Numbered from the stretch's first letter, positions 26,413 to 35,709 are shown. The stretch: DNA of 50,610 bases from Akkermansia muciniphila (GCA_945900775.1 CAMDJP010000016.1:1-50610); one strand, 5' to 3'. Notes: generated from the letters alone by a model not told the origin. Numbers and translations: made by a program.

Positions 26413-28752
26413 TTCAAAGGGCAGCATTACCAAACGCGCCGTGCCGCCAGTGCCATTAAGCGCGTGAAAGAGGCGCTCGCTCTGTTCGGGAAAAGTGCCG
26501 GGGTTGTTGTCGAGCGTGCCGTGGATCAGCAGCAGCGGTTCCTTGAGCTTGTCCGCGTGCAGGACCGGCGAAACCTTGAAGTAGGTCTCCGGCGCCTCCC
26601 ATAACGTGCGGCGCTCGTTCTGAAAACCGAATGGCGTGAGGGTGCGGTTGTAGGCACCGCTGCGCGCCACTCCGGCACGAAAGAGGTCCGTATGCGCCAG
26701 TAAATTCGCCGCCATGAACGCTCCGTAGCTGTGCCCACCCACGCCGACACGGCGTCGGTCGGTCACGCCCAGTTCCACCGCCTTGTCCACCGCCGCCTTC
26801 GCCGCAGCGATGATTTGAGGCACGAATGTGTCGTTCGCCGTCTTCGGATCGCCAATCACCGGCAGTGATGCATTGTCCAACACTGCGTAGCCCTGCAGTG
26901 TGAAGAAGAGGTGCAATGAGCCGGCGAACGGCGTGAACCGGTGCGGCGAAGAGATTTGTTGAGCTGCAAGGTCGCCATCGGTGAACTCGCGGGGATAAGC
27001 CCAAAAAATCGTCGGCAACGGTTTGCCCGGCTCGTGCCCGGGCGGCAGATAAAGCGTGAAGGAAAGCGGCACGCCGTCCTCGCGCTCGTAGGTGACGAGC
27101 TGCTTTTTCACTGCGCGTAACTGCGGGGATGGATCACGGAACTGAGTAAGCGCCCGGGTTTCCCCGCTGCCGCTGAGAAAATAATTCGGCGGTTCAACCG
27201 AGGTCTCGCGACGCGTGATGAATTGCGAGCCATCGTTCTTCACGAAGGCCACCACACTCTCGTAGCTCGCCTCGTCGCAACGGAAGATGCGCTGGGTCTC
27301 GAACGTCGCTAGATCAAGCCGGTCGAGGAACGGCCGGTCGCCCTCGGGAGACGCGCCTTGGCCGGTGAGGAAAATCGCATCGGCTGACATCCGCATCGCA
27401 CGCTTGCCGTTCGGCAGAGGACGCATCAACGGCGTGCCGGGGTGGTTGAACCGCTCTTGCGACGAGAAATCCCACAAGAGACGCGGCGCAACCTGGGCCT
27501 TGCCCGCGTCAAGCAACCACGTGCGGTACCAGCGCCGGCTACTCTGGAACTCGCGTAGCAGCGCCGTTCGACCATCTTCGCCCCACGTAATCGCCGAAAA
27601 ACGATGTTCCAGCCGCGCGAGCTCGCGAGGTTCATCTGCGAATGGCGCAGGCCAAAGCAACACGCGATCGCGATGCTCCACCTTCGCACGCGGATCGCCA
27701 CCATCGAGAGCCTCCACCCACGCCAGCGTGGCCGGCTCAGTTGGTTGCCAGTGGTGGGCACGCGGTTGGGTCGCAACGCCGCCGAGCGTGATTTGCTCGC
27801 CCGACGGATGTTGAGCAAGCAGCTTGACCACTTGCCCTCCGCGATCCAACACCTCAGATTTTTTCGCGAACAGCGGAATCGGCACCTGATACGAGTAGGG
27901 GCGGAGAATGCTCTCCACGAGTAGGAACCGTCCGTCCGGAGATGGTTCCATGGCCACGAACACGCCGGGCTTGCCGATTGGCACGGCTTGGCCCGTGCGC
28001 ACATTCACCAACGCAAGCTGCGACGTGAGATAATGATCGAACAGCTCCTCGTCATGCGCACTCTCGAGCAGATCCTGATACGTTCGCACCGGTGCCGCCT
28101 TCGCCCCGCTCTCCTGCATCGTGGGACCGCTGGGCACCGATGGTGCAGCAGGCGTCTTCCCTCGCTTGCTTGGCACCGCTTTGCAGATCAAGTGTTGGCT
28201 GTCGGGCATCCATTGAAAAATCTCACCGAACCCGCCGTTGAGAATCGCGCCCTTCAGCGCCTTCATCTGACCGCTCTGAGCGTCACCGACCAGAAGTTCC
28301 AACTGAGTCGAACCGTAACGCACCACGGCGAAGAGTTTTCCATCCGGCGACCACACGGGGAAACTGACGCGTGAGTTGTCCGGCAACGTTATTTTCCGCT
28401 CCTTACCATCGGCGAAAGTCTTGAGTGTCAGCCCAACAAAACCGGGCACGCCATGCGGACCGTTGTTCTGTGGATTCACACGCTGACCTGCCAACCTCAC
28501 CATCGGTCGCGCCAACTCGGCGATGGGCGGGTGCCGAAGACCGTGCACCAGCAACATCCGGTCACGCGCAGGGCTGAGCGAAATCTGAGGCGCATCGGGC
28601 GCGGCGAGAATCTCCGCGATGTCTGCCGGCGGCTTCTGGTAACCCAAGGGCGCGGCCAAAACCGCCGACACGAGCGATGTCGCGAGCCAGCACGCCAGCA
28701 CAACACGCAGAAAACACGCGGGGACGGACGACATGTTGTGTTGCCAGTGCAT
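26293..28752 (-). CDS. S9-family serine peptidase (glutamyl endopeptidase-like)
   Basis: 819 residues with an N-terminal export signal (hydrophobic stretch ending VSAVLAAP near residue 34; ATG 28752, with an ATG six codons in as alternative). A beta-propeller-like region covers about 60-540. The C-terminal alpha/beta hydrolase has GVGGHSYGAFMAANLL (Ser675), HGTLDNNPG (Asp748) and ESHNY (His782), a full catalytic triad. The layout and these motifs match the prolyl oligopeptidase group, most closely the chloroplast glutamyl endopeptidase type (S9D). It is likely a periplasmic or outer-membrane oligopeptidase. It is transcribed divergently from the serine hydrolase gene at 28867. Confidence 0.9.
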   Translation of the reverse strand: MHWQHNMSSVPACFLRVVLACWLATSLVSAVLAAPLGYQKPPADIAEILAAPDAPQISLSPARDRMLLVHGLRHPPIAELARPMVRLAGQRVNPQNNGPHGVPGFVGLTLKTFADGKERKITLPDNSRVSFPVWSPDGKLFAVVRYGSTQLELLVGDAQSGQMKALKGAILNGGFGEIFQWMPDSQHLICKAVPSKRGKTPAAPSVPSGPTMQESGAKAAPVRTYQDLLESAHDEELFDHYLTSQLALVNVRTGQAVPIGKPGVFVAMEPSPDGRFLLVESILRPYSYQVPIPLFAKKSEVLDRGGQVVKLLAQHPSGEQITLGGVATQPRAHHWQPTEPATLAWVEALDGGDPRAKVEHRDRVLLWPAPFADEPRELARLEHRFSAITWGEDGRTALLREFQSSRRWYRTWLLDAGKAQVAPRLLWDFSSQERFNHPGTPLMRPLPNGKRAMRMSADAIFLTGQGASPEGDRPFLDRLDLATFETQRIFRCDEASYESVVAFVKNDGSQFITRRETSVEPPNYFLSGSGETRALTQFRDPSPQLRAVKKQLVTYEREDGVPLSFTLYLPPGHEPGKPLPTIFWAYPREFTDGDLAAQQISSPHRFTPFAGSLHLFFTLQGYAVLDNASLPVIGDPKTANDTFVPQIIAAAKAAVDKAVELGVTDRRRVGVGGHSYGAFMAANLLAHTDLFRAGVARSGAYNRTLTPFGFQNERRTLWEAPETYFKVSPVLHADKLKEPLLLIHGTLDNNPGTFPEQSERLFHALNGTGGTARLVMLPFESHNYVARESVGHTLHEMLAWFDKHVKNAGDGSSGESAGK

Positions 28753-28866
28753 TACTCTATTTATATGGCTGAATTATCGCCTCGCCGCACGCCGACGGCA
28801 AGCCCAAGAATGTAAAAAGACGTTACGCTTGTGACGCGAACACTGCCACGGCATCATCAATTTCAA

Positions 28867-30114
28867 ATGCATCGCGTCCTTGTTCCTCTCTCCCTTTCCA
28901 TACTGCTCACGTTGATTGCCTGTCGCGCGCCGGAGAAACCGCTGCCCGTTGTCACGAAGCCGCCACCAGCGACCGTTACTCTCCCTCCAACACCTGTTCC
29001 GGTGAAAAAGGTTTTCCGTGACGGAAAACTTCCAGCGCTAGATGCCGCCATCGCACAAGCTATCGTGGAGAGGAAACTGCCCGGCGGCGTACTCTGGCTT
29101 GAACGTGACGGTATTATCTATTCAAAGGCTCTCGGTCATCGCGCCCTCGCGCCACAGGTGGAGCCGATGACGACCAACACCATCTTCGACGCCGCCTCGC
29201 TCACCAAAGTCATCGCCACCACGCCCGCCATCGCGCTGCTGATTGAGCGCGGCCAACTGAAACTGGATGCGCCCGTGCACATTTACCTTCCTGAGTTCAT
29301 GGGCGACGGGCGCGAGCGTGTCACCTTGCGCCATCTGCTCACGCACACGTCAGGGCTGCGTCCTGGCCTCAGTCTGGCTCAGCCGTGGCAGGGCGCGAGC
29401 CAAGCCCTCCAACTCACCTGCGCGGAGAAGTTGCAATCGCCCCCCGGAACCAAATTCGTCTACAGCGATATCAACTTCATGCTGCTCGGCGAAATCGTCC
29501 GCCGCGCAAGCGGTGAGCCGTTGGACATATTTGCCGCGCGCGAAATCTTTCAGCCGCTGACAATGAACGATACCGGCTTCCGGCCCAGTACGGCGGCGCG
29601 CGGGCGCATCGCGCCCACGACGGCAACGAACAACGTCTATCTGCGTGGCGAGGTGCATGATCCGACGGCGCGGCGCATGGACGGGGTGGCCGGCCACGCA
29701 GGCCTGTTCACGACTGCGGCAGACCTCGCCCGCTTCGCACGGATGCTGCTGAACGGCGGCGACCTCGATGGCACGCGTGTGTTCAAGCTCGAGACGGTGA
29801 GGTTGATGGCGAGCGTGCAGTCGCCCGCGACTGTAGAAGTGCGGCGCGGCTTGGGCTGGGACATCGATTCGCCCTACAGCGGCCCGCGCGGGAAAATCTT
29901 CCCCGTCGGCTCGTTCGGTCACACGGGCTGGACCGGCACCTCGCTCTGGATCGATCCCTTCTCGCGCACGTTCGTGATTTTTCTTTCGAACCGGAATCAT
30001 CCCGACGGCGGCACCGTCGTCGCGTTGCGTTCGCAGCTCGGCACGCTGGCGGCGGAAGCGGTGATGGATTTCGACTTCATGAAGGTGCCCGGCGCGCTTC
30101 CGCGAAAGGAGTAA
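28867..30114 (+). CDS. Serine beta-lactamase-like hydrolase, lipoprotein
   Basis: 415 residues from ATG 28867, which puts a lipobox (LIAC, Cys19) right behind the hydrophobic stretch; a GTG 36 bases upstream would only lengthen the n-region. After a Pro-rich linker comes the class C beta-lactamase/esterase fold: S111-LT-K114 nucleophile motif, Y199-S-D motif, and GHTGWTGTS in place of the KTG box. Members cleave or transfer ester or amide bonds (esterases, D-Ala peptidases, cell-wall amidases); true beta-lactamase activity is not implied. Probably anchored in a membrane facing the periplasm. It ends just before a hairpin with a T-rich tail. Confidence 0.92.
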   Translation: MHRVLVPLSLSILLTLIACRAPEKPLPVVTKPPPATVTLPPTPVPVKKVFRDGKLPALDAAIAQAIVERKLPGGVLWLERDGIIYSKALGHRALAPQVEPMTTNTIFDAASLTKVIATTPAIALLIERGQLKLDAPVHIYLPEFMGDGRERVTLRHLLTHTSGLRPGLSLAQPWQGASQALQLTCAEKLQSPPGTKFVYSDINFMLLGEIVRRASGEPLDIFAAREIFQPLTMNDTGFRPSTAARGRIAPTTATNNVYLRGEVHDPTARRMDGVAGHAGLFTTAADLARFARMLLNGGDLDGTRVFKLETVRLMASVQSPATVEVRRGLGWDIDSPYSGPRGKIFPVGSFGHTGWTGTSLWIDPFSRTFVIFLSNRNHPDGGTVVALRSQLGTLAAEAVMDFDFMKVPGALPRKE

Positions 30115-30122
30115 CAGGCGGA

Positions 30123-30161
30123 AGAAGCCCGCGCTCGCGCGGCTCAGTAGCGCTTCTTTTT
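30123..30161 (+). terminator. Intrinsic terminator after the serine hydrolase gene
   Basis: Outer arms AGAAGC and GCTTCT enclose an inner CCGCG-CTCG-CGCGG hairpin, and the outer 3' arm runs into TTCTTTTTC. It overlaps the 3' end of the convergent small gene. Confidence 0.45.
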
Positions 30162-30623
30162 CTTCGGCACCGGAGGCAAAGGCTTCTTCGCTTCGGGCTT
30201 CAGCTCGAGCGTCGCCGTCGCTCGCCACGGCTCCTCGCGGCCATTCACGATAAGCGTACGCGGCAGTAGCTCGATGCCGTGGCCAAAGAGATTCAGCGTC
30301 ACCACGCCCGGCAGGTACATGAGATCGTCATAGAGAAATTCGCCGACCGGCACCTTTTGTTGGGGCGTGTCGAAGCGGACGGTAACGGGGGTGAAGTTCG
30401 TCGGTGCCCGTTCGCCGGCGAAGACTAGCTGAAACCGCTCGACGCCGAGTCCAGGCTGACGAATGACGATGGTCGGCGCGCCGTTTGTGTCGGCAGCGAA
30501 GTCGACTTCCCACGGCCCCTTGCGCGTCCGCAGGTGGTCATCGCACGAGTAGAGCGTCGCGTAGGCGACCAGCGCGATGGCGAAGGCAATCGCGGCGGGC
30601 TTGATCAGACTGTCTCTTTGCAT
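30144..30623 (-). CDS. Hypothetical membrane-anchored protein
   Basis: 159 residues. One N-terminal span (about residues 9-26, AAIAFAIALVAYATLYSC), then a beta-rich domain with conserved-looking segments (GPWEVDFAADTNGAP, PTIVIRQPGLGV, GEFLYDDLMYLPGVVTLNLFG), and a Lys/Pro-rich tail ending KKKKRY. The span could also be a signal anchor with a Cys at its end (YSC), but it lacks a good lipobox. It reads like a conserved verrucomicrobial protein, although I cannot give a family. It lies 61 bp after the end of the next membrane protein gene on the same strand, so the two may be co-transcribed. Confidence 0.7.
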   Translation of the reverse strand: MQRDSLIKPAAIAFAIALVAYATLYSCDDHLRTRKGPWEVDFAADTNGAPTIVIRQPGLGVERFQLVFAGERAPTNFTPVTVRFDTPQQKVPVGEFLYDDLMYLPGVVTLNLFGHGIELLPRTLIVNGREEPWRATATLELKPEAKKPLPPVPKKKKRY

Positions 30624-30684
30624 CAGCGCAAGCTTCGCGGGTGCGAAAGCAAAGTCAAGCGGGCGACCTCGGCGAATCGGTAGA

Positions 30685-31032
30685 CTACAATGTCGGCGGC
30701 GTGGCAGCGGCCCGCTTCGCCTCCTGCAAGAGGCTGAGCCCGCTGGAAAGCCCCCACAACCACGCGGCAGCGAAAATTACGAGTCCACCGACGGCCACGC
30801 CGAGCGGAAGCATAAGCCCAGACAGTTCCGTAACGCCTTCGGCCATCGCCTCGTGGTTCTTCTTAATCCAGAGGAAGGACAAGATTGCGCCGGTGCCCGA
30901 GGTGCAGAGGCCGAGGGCAGCGAGCGGGATTTGCACCCATCCGATGCGCCGATCACCGACCAGCGAGCCGAGGCCTGGCAGCACCAGCAGATTGCTCAGC
31001 AGGCAGGCACGGGCCTTGGCGACATCAATCAT
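30685..31032 (-). CDS. Hypothetical membrane protein with three or four spans
   Basis: 115 residues. Hydrophobic stretches cover about 10-27 (LLSNLLVLPGLGSLVGD), 33-53 (VQIPLAALGLCTSGTGAIL) and 72-95 (GLMLPLGVAVGGLVIFAAAWLWG). The opening NLLVLPGLGSL resembles small proteins of the type fused or adjacent to zinc-ribbon or TM2-like membrane modules, but no family can be named firmly. It starts 16 bp after the stop of the GYF-domain membrane protein and is probably in one transcription unit with it and with the small anchored protein downstream. Confidence 0.68.
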   Translation of the reverse strand: MIDVAKARACLLSNLLVLPGLGSLVGDRRIGWVQIPLAALGLCTSGTGAILSFLWIKKNHEAMAEGVTELSGLMLPLGVAVGGLVIFAAAWLWGLSSGLSLLQEAKRAAATPPTL

Positions 31033-31047
31033 CGAGTAATGAGAGCC

Positions 31048-32079
31048 CTACGCCGCATCAGTGCGCGGGCCAAAGAGTTTCTCGTAGGCGCTGGCGTAGG
31101 TGAAGAGCATCCACGGGCCGGTCACCAATCCGCCCAGACAGAAACAGAGGATGCCGGCAATGTTGATGAGACCGATCACGGAGACGAAGCCGAAGGTCAT
31201 CCACCAGTGTTTGCCGACGACTTTCCATCTCGTGACCATCGCCTGCCAGAAATCCATCTTGCGATCCACCACGAGTGGCAGAGTGAACGCCCAGCGCACG
31301 CTGAGGTAAATCACCGGCACAAAAATCGTCACAAAGAAGATTCCGACAGCCGCCAGCATAGCTTCGGGGGCGGGGTCGACGCCCTTCTCAAACTTGACGC
31401 CCATCGCAAGCAAGGTCCCAACGGTGAGAACGATGCCGGGAATCATGGAGAGAAATATCAGGATACCCTGGACAATCTGGGCGAGGACGAGATGGACGAA
31501 GTTCCGCTGAAAACCGGCGAAAAGGTCGTTAACGCCACCTTCTTGTCCGCGAGAACATTTGATGGAGAAATAAAGCAACCCACCCAGCAGGGGGCCGCCC
31601 ACCACCATACTGGCGAGAGAGAAGATAAGGCCGACGCACGGAATCAACCCCAACAGCGAGATGACAAAAATGATGCTGACATACAGCAATACAACCCCGA
31701 TGGCTATGCCGACATTGGCCTTGAAGAGTTCCCAGCCGCGGCCCAGACAATCGCTGATGTCTAGGTGAAAATCGCGCGTCAACACATCTGCCGGCAGCGC
31801 CACTTCGCCCGCTGTGCCGCCCCCGCTACTACTTCCAATTGGCTGGAAACCCAAAATTGGTTTAAAGCCTTGTGTCGGCTCCGCACTAGCGGTGAAAACA
31901 CCGCTCGCCCCCCCCAATAACACGGCTAATTCCGGATGGTTCGCCAGCGGTTGGAACTCCCCGCCTTCCTTCTGCACCTTGGTTTGCCCGTTGGCACGGC
32001 CCTGTGCGATCCATTGCTGAATCTGTTCGACCGTAACCGGCCCGTATTCCTTCCCGTCGCCGCCGATGATTTTGTACAT
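31048..32079 (-). CDS. GYF_2 (DUF4339) domain multi-span membrane protein
   Basis: 343 residues from ATG 32079, where the GYF_2 domain begins (MYKIIGGDGKEYGPV, then IQQWIAQGRANGQT); an in-frame GTG 14 codons upstream precedes the domain and is unlikely. The GYF_2 domain (about 1-55) may bind proline-rich partners. A linker leads to a membrane region (about 110-330) with four to six spans, in the style of the large membrane-domain families (VGIAIGVVLLYVSIIFVISL; MTFGFVSVIGLINIAGIL). The start of dprA's stop is 62 bp upstream. Function unknown; possibly a scaffold or sensor. Confidence 0.8.
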   Translation of the reverse strand: MYKIIGGDGKEYGPVTVEQIQQWIAQGRANGQTKVQKEGGEFQPLANHPELAVLLGGASGVFTASAEPTQGFKPILGFQPIGSSSGGGTAGEVALPADVLTRDFHLDISDCLGRGWELFKANVGIAIGVVLLYVSIIFVISLLGLIPCVGLIFSLASMVVGGPLLGGLLYFSIKCSRGQEGGVNDLFAGFQRNFVHLVLAQIVQGILIFLSMIPGIVLTVGTLLAMGVKFEKGVDPAPEAMLAAVGIFFVTIFVPVIYLSVRWAFTLPLVVDRKMDFWQAMVTRWKVVGKHWWMTFGFVSVIGLINIAGILCFCLGGLVTGPWMLFTYASAYEKLFGPRTDAA

Positions 32080-32140
32080 AGCTAGTCGGTGAGTTGCCCG
32101 AGCGTTGTAGGCGAAAATCACCGAGTAAGCAAGCGTCGCC

Positions 32141-33247
32141 TCAGTTGTTCCGCGCGAAGATTTTCCCAGGCAACTGCCGCACCAATCGCTTCATCTCTAG
32201 GCCGAGCAGTGTCACCGAGACCGTCGCAGCGGGCAGACCAGCGTCGCGGATAATCTCATCAATCTGCCGTTCTTCGTGTTCAAGCGCGCCAAGAATTTTC
32301 TGCTCGTCCGTTGAAAGCTCGATTCCCGAACGCCTACCGCCTTCGGCTAACGACGCCGGTCGATTGCTTGCAGGAAAGAGATACTCGAATTCACTCAAGA
32401 TATCCTCGACGTTCTCACAGAGTTTCGCGCCTTTCTTGATTAGATCGTGGCAGCCCTTGCTACGCGGCGAATCGACGCGCCCCGGCACGGCAAAGACCTC
32501 GCGCCCGTACTCCGTAGCCAAACCCGCTGTGATCAGCGCGCCGCTGGTGAGATTCGCCTCAACAACCACCGTGCCGAGCGTCATCCCGGCCACGATACGG
32601 TTTCGGATGGGAAAGCTCTGCTTGTCCGCCGATCTGTTAAACCGGAACTGAGTGATGACCGCGCCGTTGGCGGCGATGCGCTCGAACAACTCGACGTTCT
32701 CCGGCGGAAAAACGATGTTGATGCCCGTGCCAAGCACGGCGATGGTGCGTCCCTTCGCCGCGAGTGCCCCTTGATGTACAGCGGTGTCAATCCCTCGTGC
32801 GCCACCACTCACCACGGTGACGCCCGATGACGCGAGTTGCCACGCGAGTTTGCGTGCGGTATCGATGCCGTAATGTGTTGTCTGCCGCGACCCGACCATT
32901 GCCACCGCCTGACGGTCGCGCGGTTCCATCCGGCCTTTCACATAGAGAACGACGGGTGGATCATAAATCTCCCGGAGCGACTCGGGATATTCTTCGTCCA
33001 ATTGTGTAATCACACGGCAGCCGAAGTCATCGATACGTTTCAACTCGCCAGCGAGATCCACGTTCTTCTCCCAATCTGCAATGGCCGCGGCCGTCTCCGG
33101 TCCGATACCGCGCACTCGCTGCAACTCGGCCGCACGGGTCTTCAAAATCGCCGGCGCATCACCGAAGCAATCGAGCAATTGGCGGACGCGGATGGGACCG
33201 ACGCCTTCGATGAGGTTGAGCGCGATGAGCGCTTCACGGGGATTCAC
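32141..33247 (-). CDS. dprA: DNA processing protein DprA
   Basis: 368 residues, normal length. N-terminal helix-hairpin-helix region (LIEGVGPIRVRQLLD; RVRGIGPETAAAI) at about 10-60. The Rossmann-like core has MVGSRQTTHYG, VSGGARGIDTAVHQGAL, and ERIAANGAVITQF, the DprA signature. The C-terminal winged-helix region (about 300-360) contains ILGALEHEERQIDEIIRDAG. DprA loads RecA on incoming single-stranded DNA during natural transformation and is widespread even in bacteria not known to be competent. It lies 37 bp after the ceramidase-like gene on the same strand. Confidence 0.96.
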   Translation of the reverse strand: MNPREALIALNLIEGVGPIRVRQLLDCFGDAPAILKTRAAELQRVRGIGPETAAAIADWEKNVDLAGELKRIDDFGCRVITQLDEEYPESLREIYDPPVVLYVKGRMEPRDRQAVAMVGSRQTTHYGIDTARKLAWQLASSGVTVVSGGARGIDTAVHQGALAAKGRTIAVLGTGINIVFPPENVELFERIAANGAVITQFRFNRSADKQSFPIRNRIVAGMTLGTVVVEANLTSGALITAGLATEYGREVFAVPGRVDSPRSKGCHDLIKKGAKLCENVEDILSEFEYLFPASNRPASLAEGGRRSGIELSTDEQKILGALEHEERQIDEIIRDAGLPAATVSVTLLGLEMKRLVRQLPGKIFARNN

Positions 33248-33284
33248 GTCTTATCAGTAATGCCGAACCGTCGACGGCGCAAGT

Positions 33285-34652
33285 TCATCGCGGCGGGAGT
33301 AACAAGCGCCGGAGAGCATCAAGCATCACCGGCTCTGCACTGGGCGCAACCCAGCACCAGTCGTGCAAGTTGCCGTCGCGTTCGGCCCAGTGCTGCTCGG
33401 TCGGGATGTAGCCCGTCGCGCCGTCGCCATAGCCCGCCACCAGCACGAAGGAATCGGGGCGCAGTTTCTGCGCTGCGAGTTGGTATTCCACGTACGCCTC
33501 ACCGGGCAGGAGCAGGAATTGCGCGGAGCCGAAGTCGATTAGCGGCACATCAATCGGACGACCCGCAGCGGAGCGCTTGCGCCAGCTCAGGCCCATTGCC
33601 GCGAGGCATTGCTGAAATGGCGCGATGCCAGGCACAAGTTTCTTCTCCAACTCTGCAGGAGCGAAGTCGCCTTCCTCGCGCACCTTCAGCTTCAGCGGCA
33701 CGCTGCGGAAGGAAATTGTCTGCACTGGCTGACGGCGCGTTTCGCGCCACGCGGCGACCATCGCAGCATGAAGCCGATCGGCGAGCACAACCCGATTCGT
33801 ACGCGCACCGTCATTGTATTTCCCAGCAGTGACGTTGCCGCTGCAGCCGGAGAAGTAAATCTGGAACACGTCCGGCAACTCCTTTTGCCGCCGTGCGCGG
33901 GCGAGCCCAGGGAAATCGGCGGAAATCTCGCCGGTGCGGTAGTAGCTCATCGGGTGCACCGCGTAGCCGCTCACGGCTGCCAAAGGCATGGCGCCATCCC
34001 AGAAACTAAGTGTCTTGAGCTGCGGATCGATCACACCTTCGGGCGCCTCGCGAGCCAGCACGTTGCGTGTCGCGCTGCCGCGGTCGAAGGCCGGTTTGCC
34101 ATCGGGCAGCAGATAGCGGCGATCGCTGGCGATTCGTTCCACCTTCGCTTGTCCAACGCCGACATGCGTGAACCGTCGCGCCTTGGGCAACGCCGCACGC
34201 AACGCCCCAGCCACGCGCTGCACAGCCTTCTCGTGAAACTCCAGATCACACACGCTGCCGGTGAGTTTGCGCTCGCGCAAAATGCGTTCCGCCTCCAGAT
34301 CCGCCACCGGCGCCTCGTGCTGGTGGATGGTCGTGACAAGTACGCGCACCGGTTCGGTGCCCGCCGCCTCAGCGAGTACGGCACGCCAGCGATCGAAGGC
34401 GTCGTTACGGATCTCACACCAGTCGACTGAAACAAACACAATCGGTTTCCCCGAACCGACGATGACGAACCCGCGGGCGAGCAGCGGATCGGCCACGGAC
34501 TTCGCCTGCCACGCGCCGCCCATCATCCCGTGACCAATAGGCACGGTCACATCCGCCTCGAAGGTGGCGAGCGAAAACTCCGCGGCGATGAATGTGTGGA
34601 CAAGGCAGAACAGCACACCAATCGATATGAAACGCGAGAAACGGGAACGCAT
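33285..34652 (-). CDS. Exported neutral ceramidase-like hydrolase
   Basis: 455 residues with a Sec signal (basic start, hydrophobic stretch to about residue 23, FIAAEF). The mature start has the pattern of the neutral/alkaline ceramidase N-terminal domain (FEADVTVPIGHGMMGG). A IHQHEAP motif takes the place of the metal-binding THTHSGP of true ceramidases, and YFSGCSGNVTAGKYND corresponds to the GDVSPN-type loop. The end (LLLPGEAYVEYQ, VAGYGDGATGYIPTEQHWAE) is also typical. Planctomycetes and Verrucomicrobia carry many such proteins whose substrates are unknown; ceramide is not assured. It is 37 bp upstream of dprA. Confidence 0.72.
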   Translation of the reverse strand: MRSRFSRFISIGVLFCLVHTFIAAEFSLATFEADVTVPIGHGMMGGAWQAKSVADPLLARGFVIVGSGKPIVFVSVDWCEIRNDAFDRWRAVLAEAAGTEPVRVLVTTIHQHEAPVADLEAERILRERKLTGSVCDLEFHEKAVQRVAGALRAALPKARRFTHVGVGQAKVERIASDRRYLLPDGKPAFDRGSATRNVLAREAPEGVIDPQLKTLSFWDGAMPLAAVSGYAVHPMSYYRTGEISADFPGLARARRQKELPDVFQIYFSGCSGNVTAGKYNDGARTNRVVLADRLHAAMVAAWRETRRQPVQTISFRSVPLKLKVREEGDFAPAELEKKLVPGIAPFQQCLAAMGLSWRKRSAAGRPIDVPLIDFGSAQFLLLPGEAYVEYQLAAQKLRPDSFVLVAGYGDGATGYIPTEQHWAERDGNLHDWCWVAPSAEPVMLDALRRLLLPPR

Positions 34653-34701
34653 GCCTTTGGTCTAGTCGTACGCGGAAACGACGGCAAGTTTCAAATGCCT
34701 T

Positions 34702-34729
34702 TTGACATTCGGCCATCAAAGTTAACAAT
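34702..34729 (+). promoter_or_regulatory. Candidate promoter of the methyltransferase gene
   Basis: TTGACA (34702-34707) and AACAAT (34724-34729) are 16 bp apart, a close fit to sigma-70 boxes. The start codon at 34739 is only 9 bases beyond the -10 box, so the transcript would be nearly leaderless. Confidence 0.45.
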
Positions 34730-34738
34730 CGCGCCAGG

Positions 34739-35674
34739 ATGGCTGTTCCGAAGGAAACTTCCCCGAAGACGCCCGCGCAGGCTTGCGACTTGTGCGGCAG
34801 CGTGAACCATCTCCTTTTCGCGGAGAAGGGGCGGGGCGGCAGCCAATTGCGCACCGTCATCTGCCGCGGCTGCGGTCTGGTGCACACGAACCCGCGGCCG
34901 AGCGAGGAGGCGAACGCCGATTTTTATCACAAGGCCTACTGGGGTCAGTACAAGAGCCAGTCCGTGCCGGACGAGCGCTTCTTCCGCCGCCGGCTTCCGA
35001 AGATTAAACCACTGCTTCAGCTGCTCCGGCCCCACCTGCGCCCCGGCGTGAAGATACTCGAAATCGGCTGCGGCGTCGGCGCGCTGCTCTGGAGCATCAA
35101 GTCACTCGTCGGCACCGGCACCTTCATCGGCGTGGAACCGCACGATGGCCACGCCAAATTCGCGCGCGAGGTGAAGGGCTTTGATGTGCGCAATGCGCTG
35201 CTGCACGAGGCGGAAAAAGATTTGCCGCGCGGGCATTTCGACCTCGTGGTGATGAATCACGTGCTCGAGCACACCACCAGCCCCACGCAGACGCTCACGA
35301 CGCTCAAGAAACTGCTGCGACCCGGCGGGCTGTTCGTCGCTGAGGTGCCGAACATCGAGGCGCCCGGTTCGCGTCTCTCGCACTTCTTCCATGTCGCGCA
35401 CCATTACAACTTCTCGCCGCACACGCTCAAGCGACTCGCGGCGCGGTGCGCCCTACGCGTCCGCCAAGTCACCGCGCTCGATGGCGACCTGCCCGACACG
35501 CGCCTGCTTGGCCTCTTCGAGAACTCCGTACCGGACCCGGATGTGGCGCTGCATTTCATCCGTGACGACGCCGACGAACGCGCGACGGCCCTCCGCCGTT
35601 ACGAGCGTTGGTACTGGCTCACGGCAGCGAGCCTACGAAAGAAAATCACCCACTGGCAGCACCAGCGGGCGTAA
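34739..35674 (+). CDS. Class I SAM-dependent methyltransferase with N-terminal zinc finger
   Basis: 311 residues. A four-Cys zinc module opens the protein (C16, C19, C42, C45; CDLCG and CRGCGLVHTNPRP). The methyltransferase core follows with motif I ILEIGCGVGALL near residue 105, GVEPHDGHAKFAREVKGFDV, and FDLVVMNHVLEHTTSPTQTL. This layout is common among enzymes that modify sugars, including C-methyltransferases of deoxysugar synthesis, and other Methyltransf_23 members. No sugar-pathway neighbours exist, so the substrate is unknown. Convergent with the respiratory operon, sharing a hairpin in the 36-bp gap. Confidence 0.9.
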   Translation: MAVPKETSPKTPAQACDLCGSVNHLLFAEKGRGGSQLRTVICRGCGLVHTNPRPSEEANADFYHKAYWGQYKSQSVPDERFFRRRLPKIKPLLQLLRPHLRPGVKILEIGCGVGALLWSIKSLVGTGTFIGVEPHDGHAKFAREVKGFDVRNALLHEAEKDLPRGHFDLVVMNHVLEHTTSPTQTLTTLKKLLRPGGLFVAEVPNIEAPGSRLSHFFHVAHHYNFSPHTLKRLAARCALRVRQVTALDGDLPDTRLLGLFENSVPDPDVALHFIRDDADERATALRRYERWYWLTAASLRKKITHWQHQRA

Positions 35675-35685
35675 ATGTAGAAGAA

Positions 35686-35709
35686 TCTCAGCGCTGAAAG
35701 CGCTTGAGA
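35686..35709. terminator. Hairpin between convergent genes
   Basis: TCTCAGCGCT and AGCGCTTGAGA pair over 10 bp with one bulged T and a GAA loop. It fills the gap between the methyltransferase stop and the end of the respiratory operon. On the minus strand it is followed by TTCTTCTACATTT, so it may terminate the operon; there is no clean U-run in either direction. Confidence 0.5.

Noticed and set aside
28867-30114. Antibiotic-resistance beta-lactamase
   Set aside because: The SxxK/YSx motifs only place it in the wide serine beta-lactamase-like hydrolase group; the lipoprotein form and Pro-rich linker fit cell-wall or ester hydrolases better.
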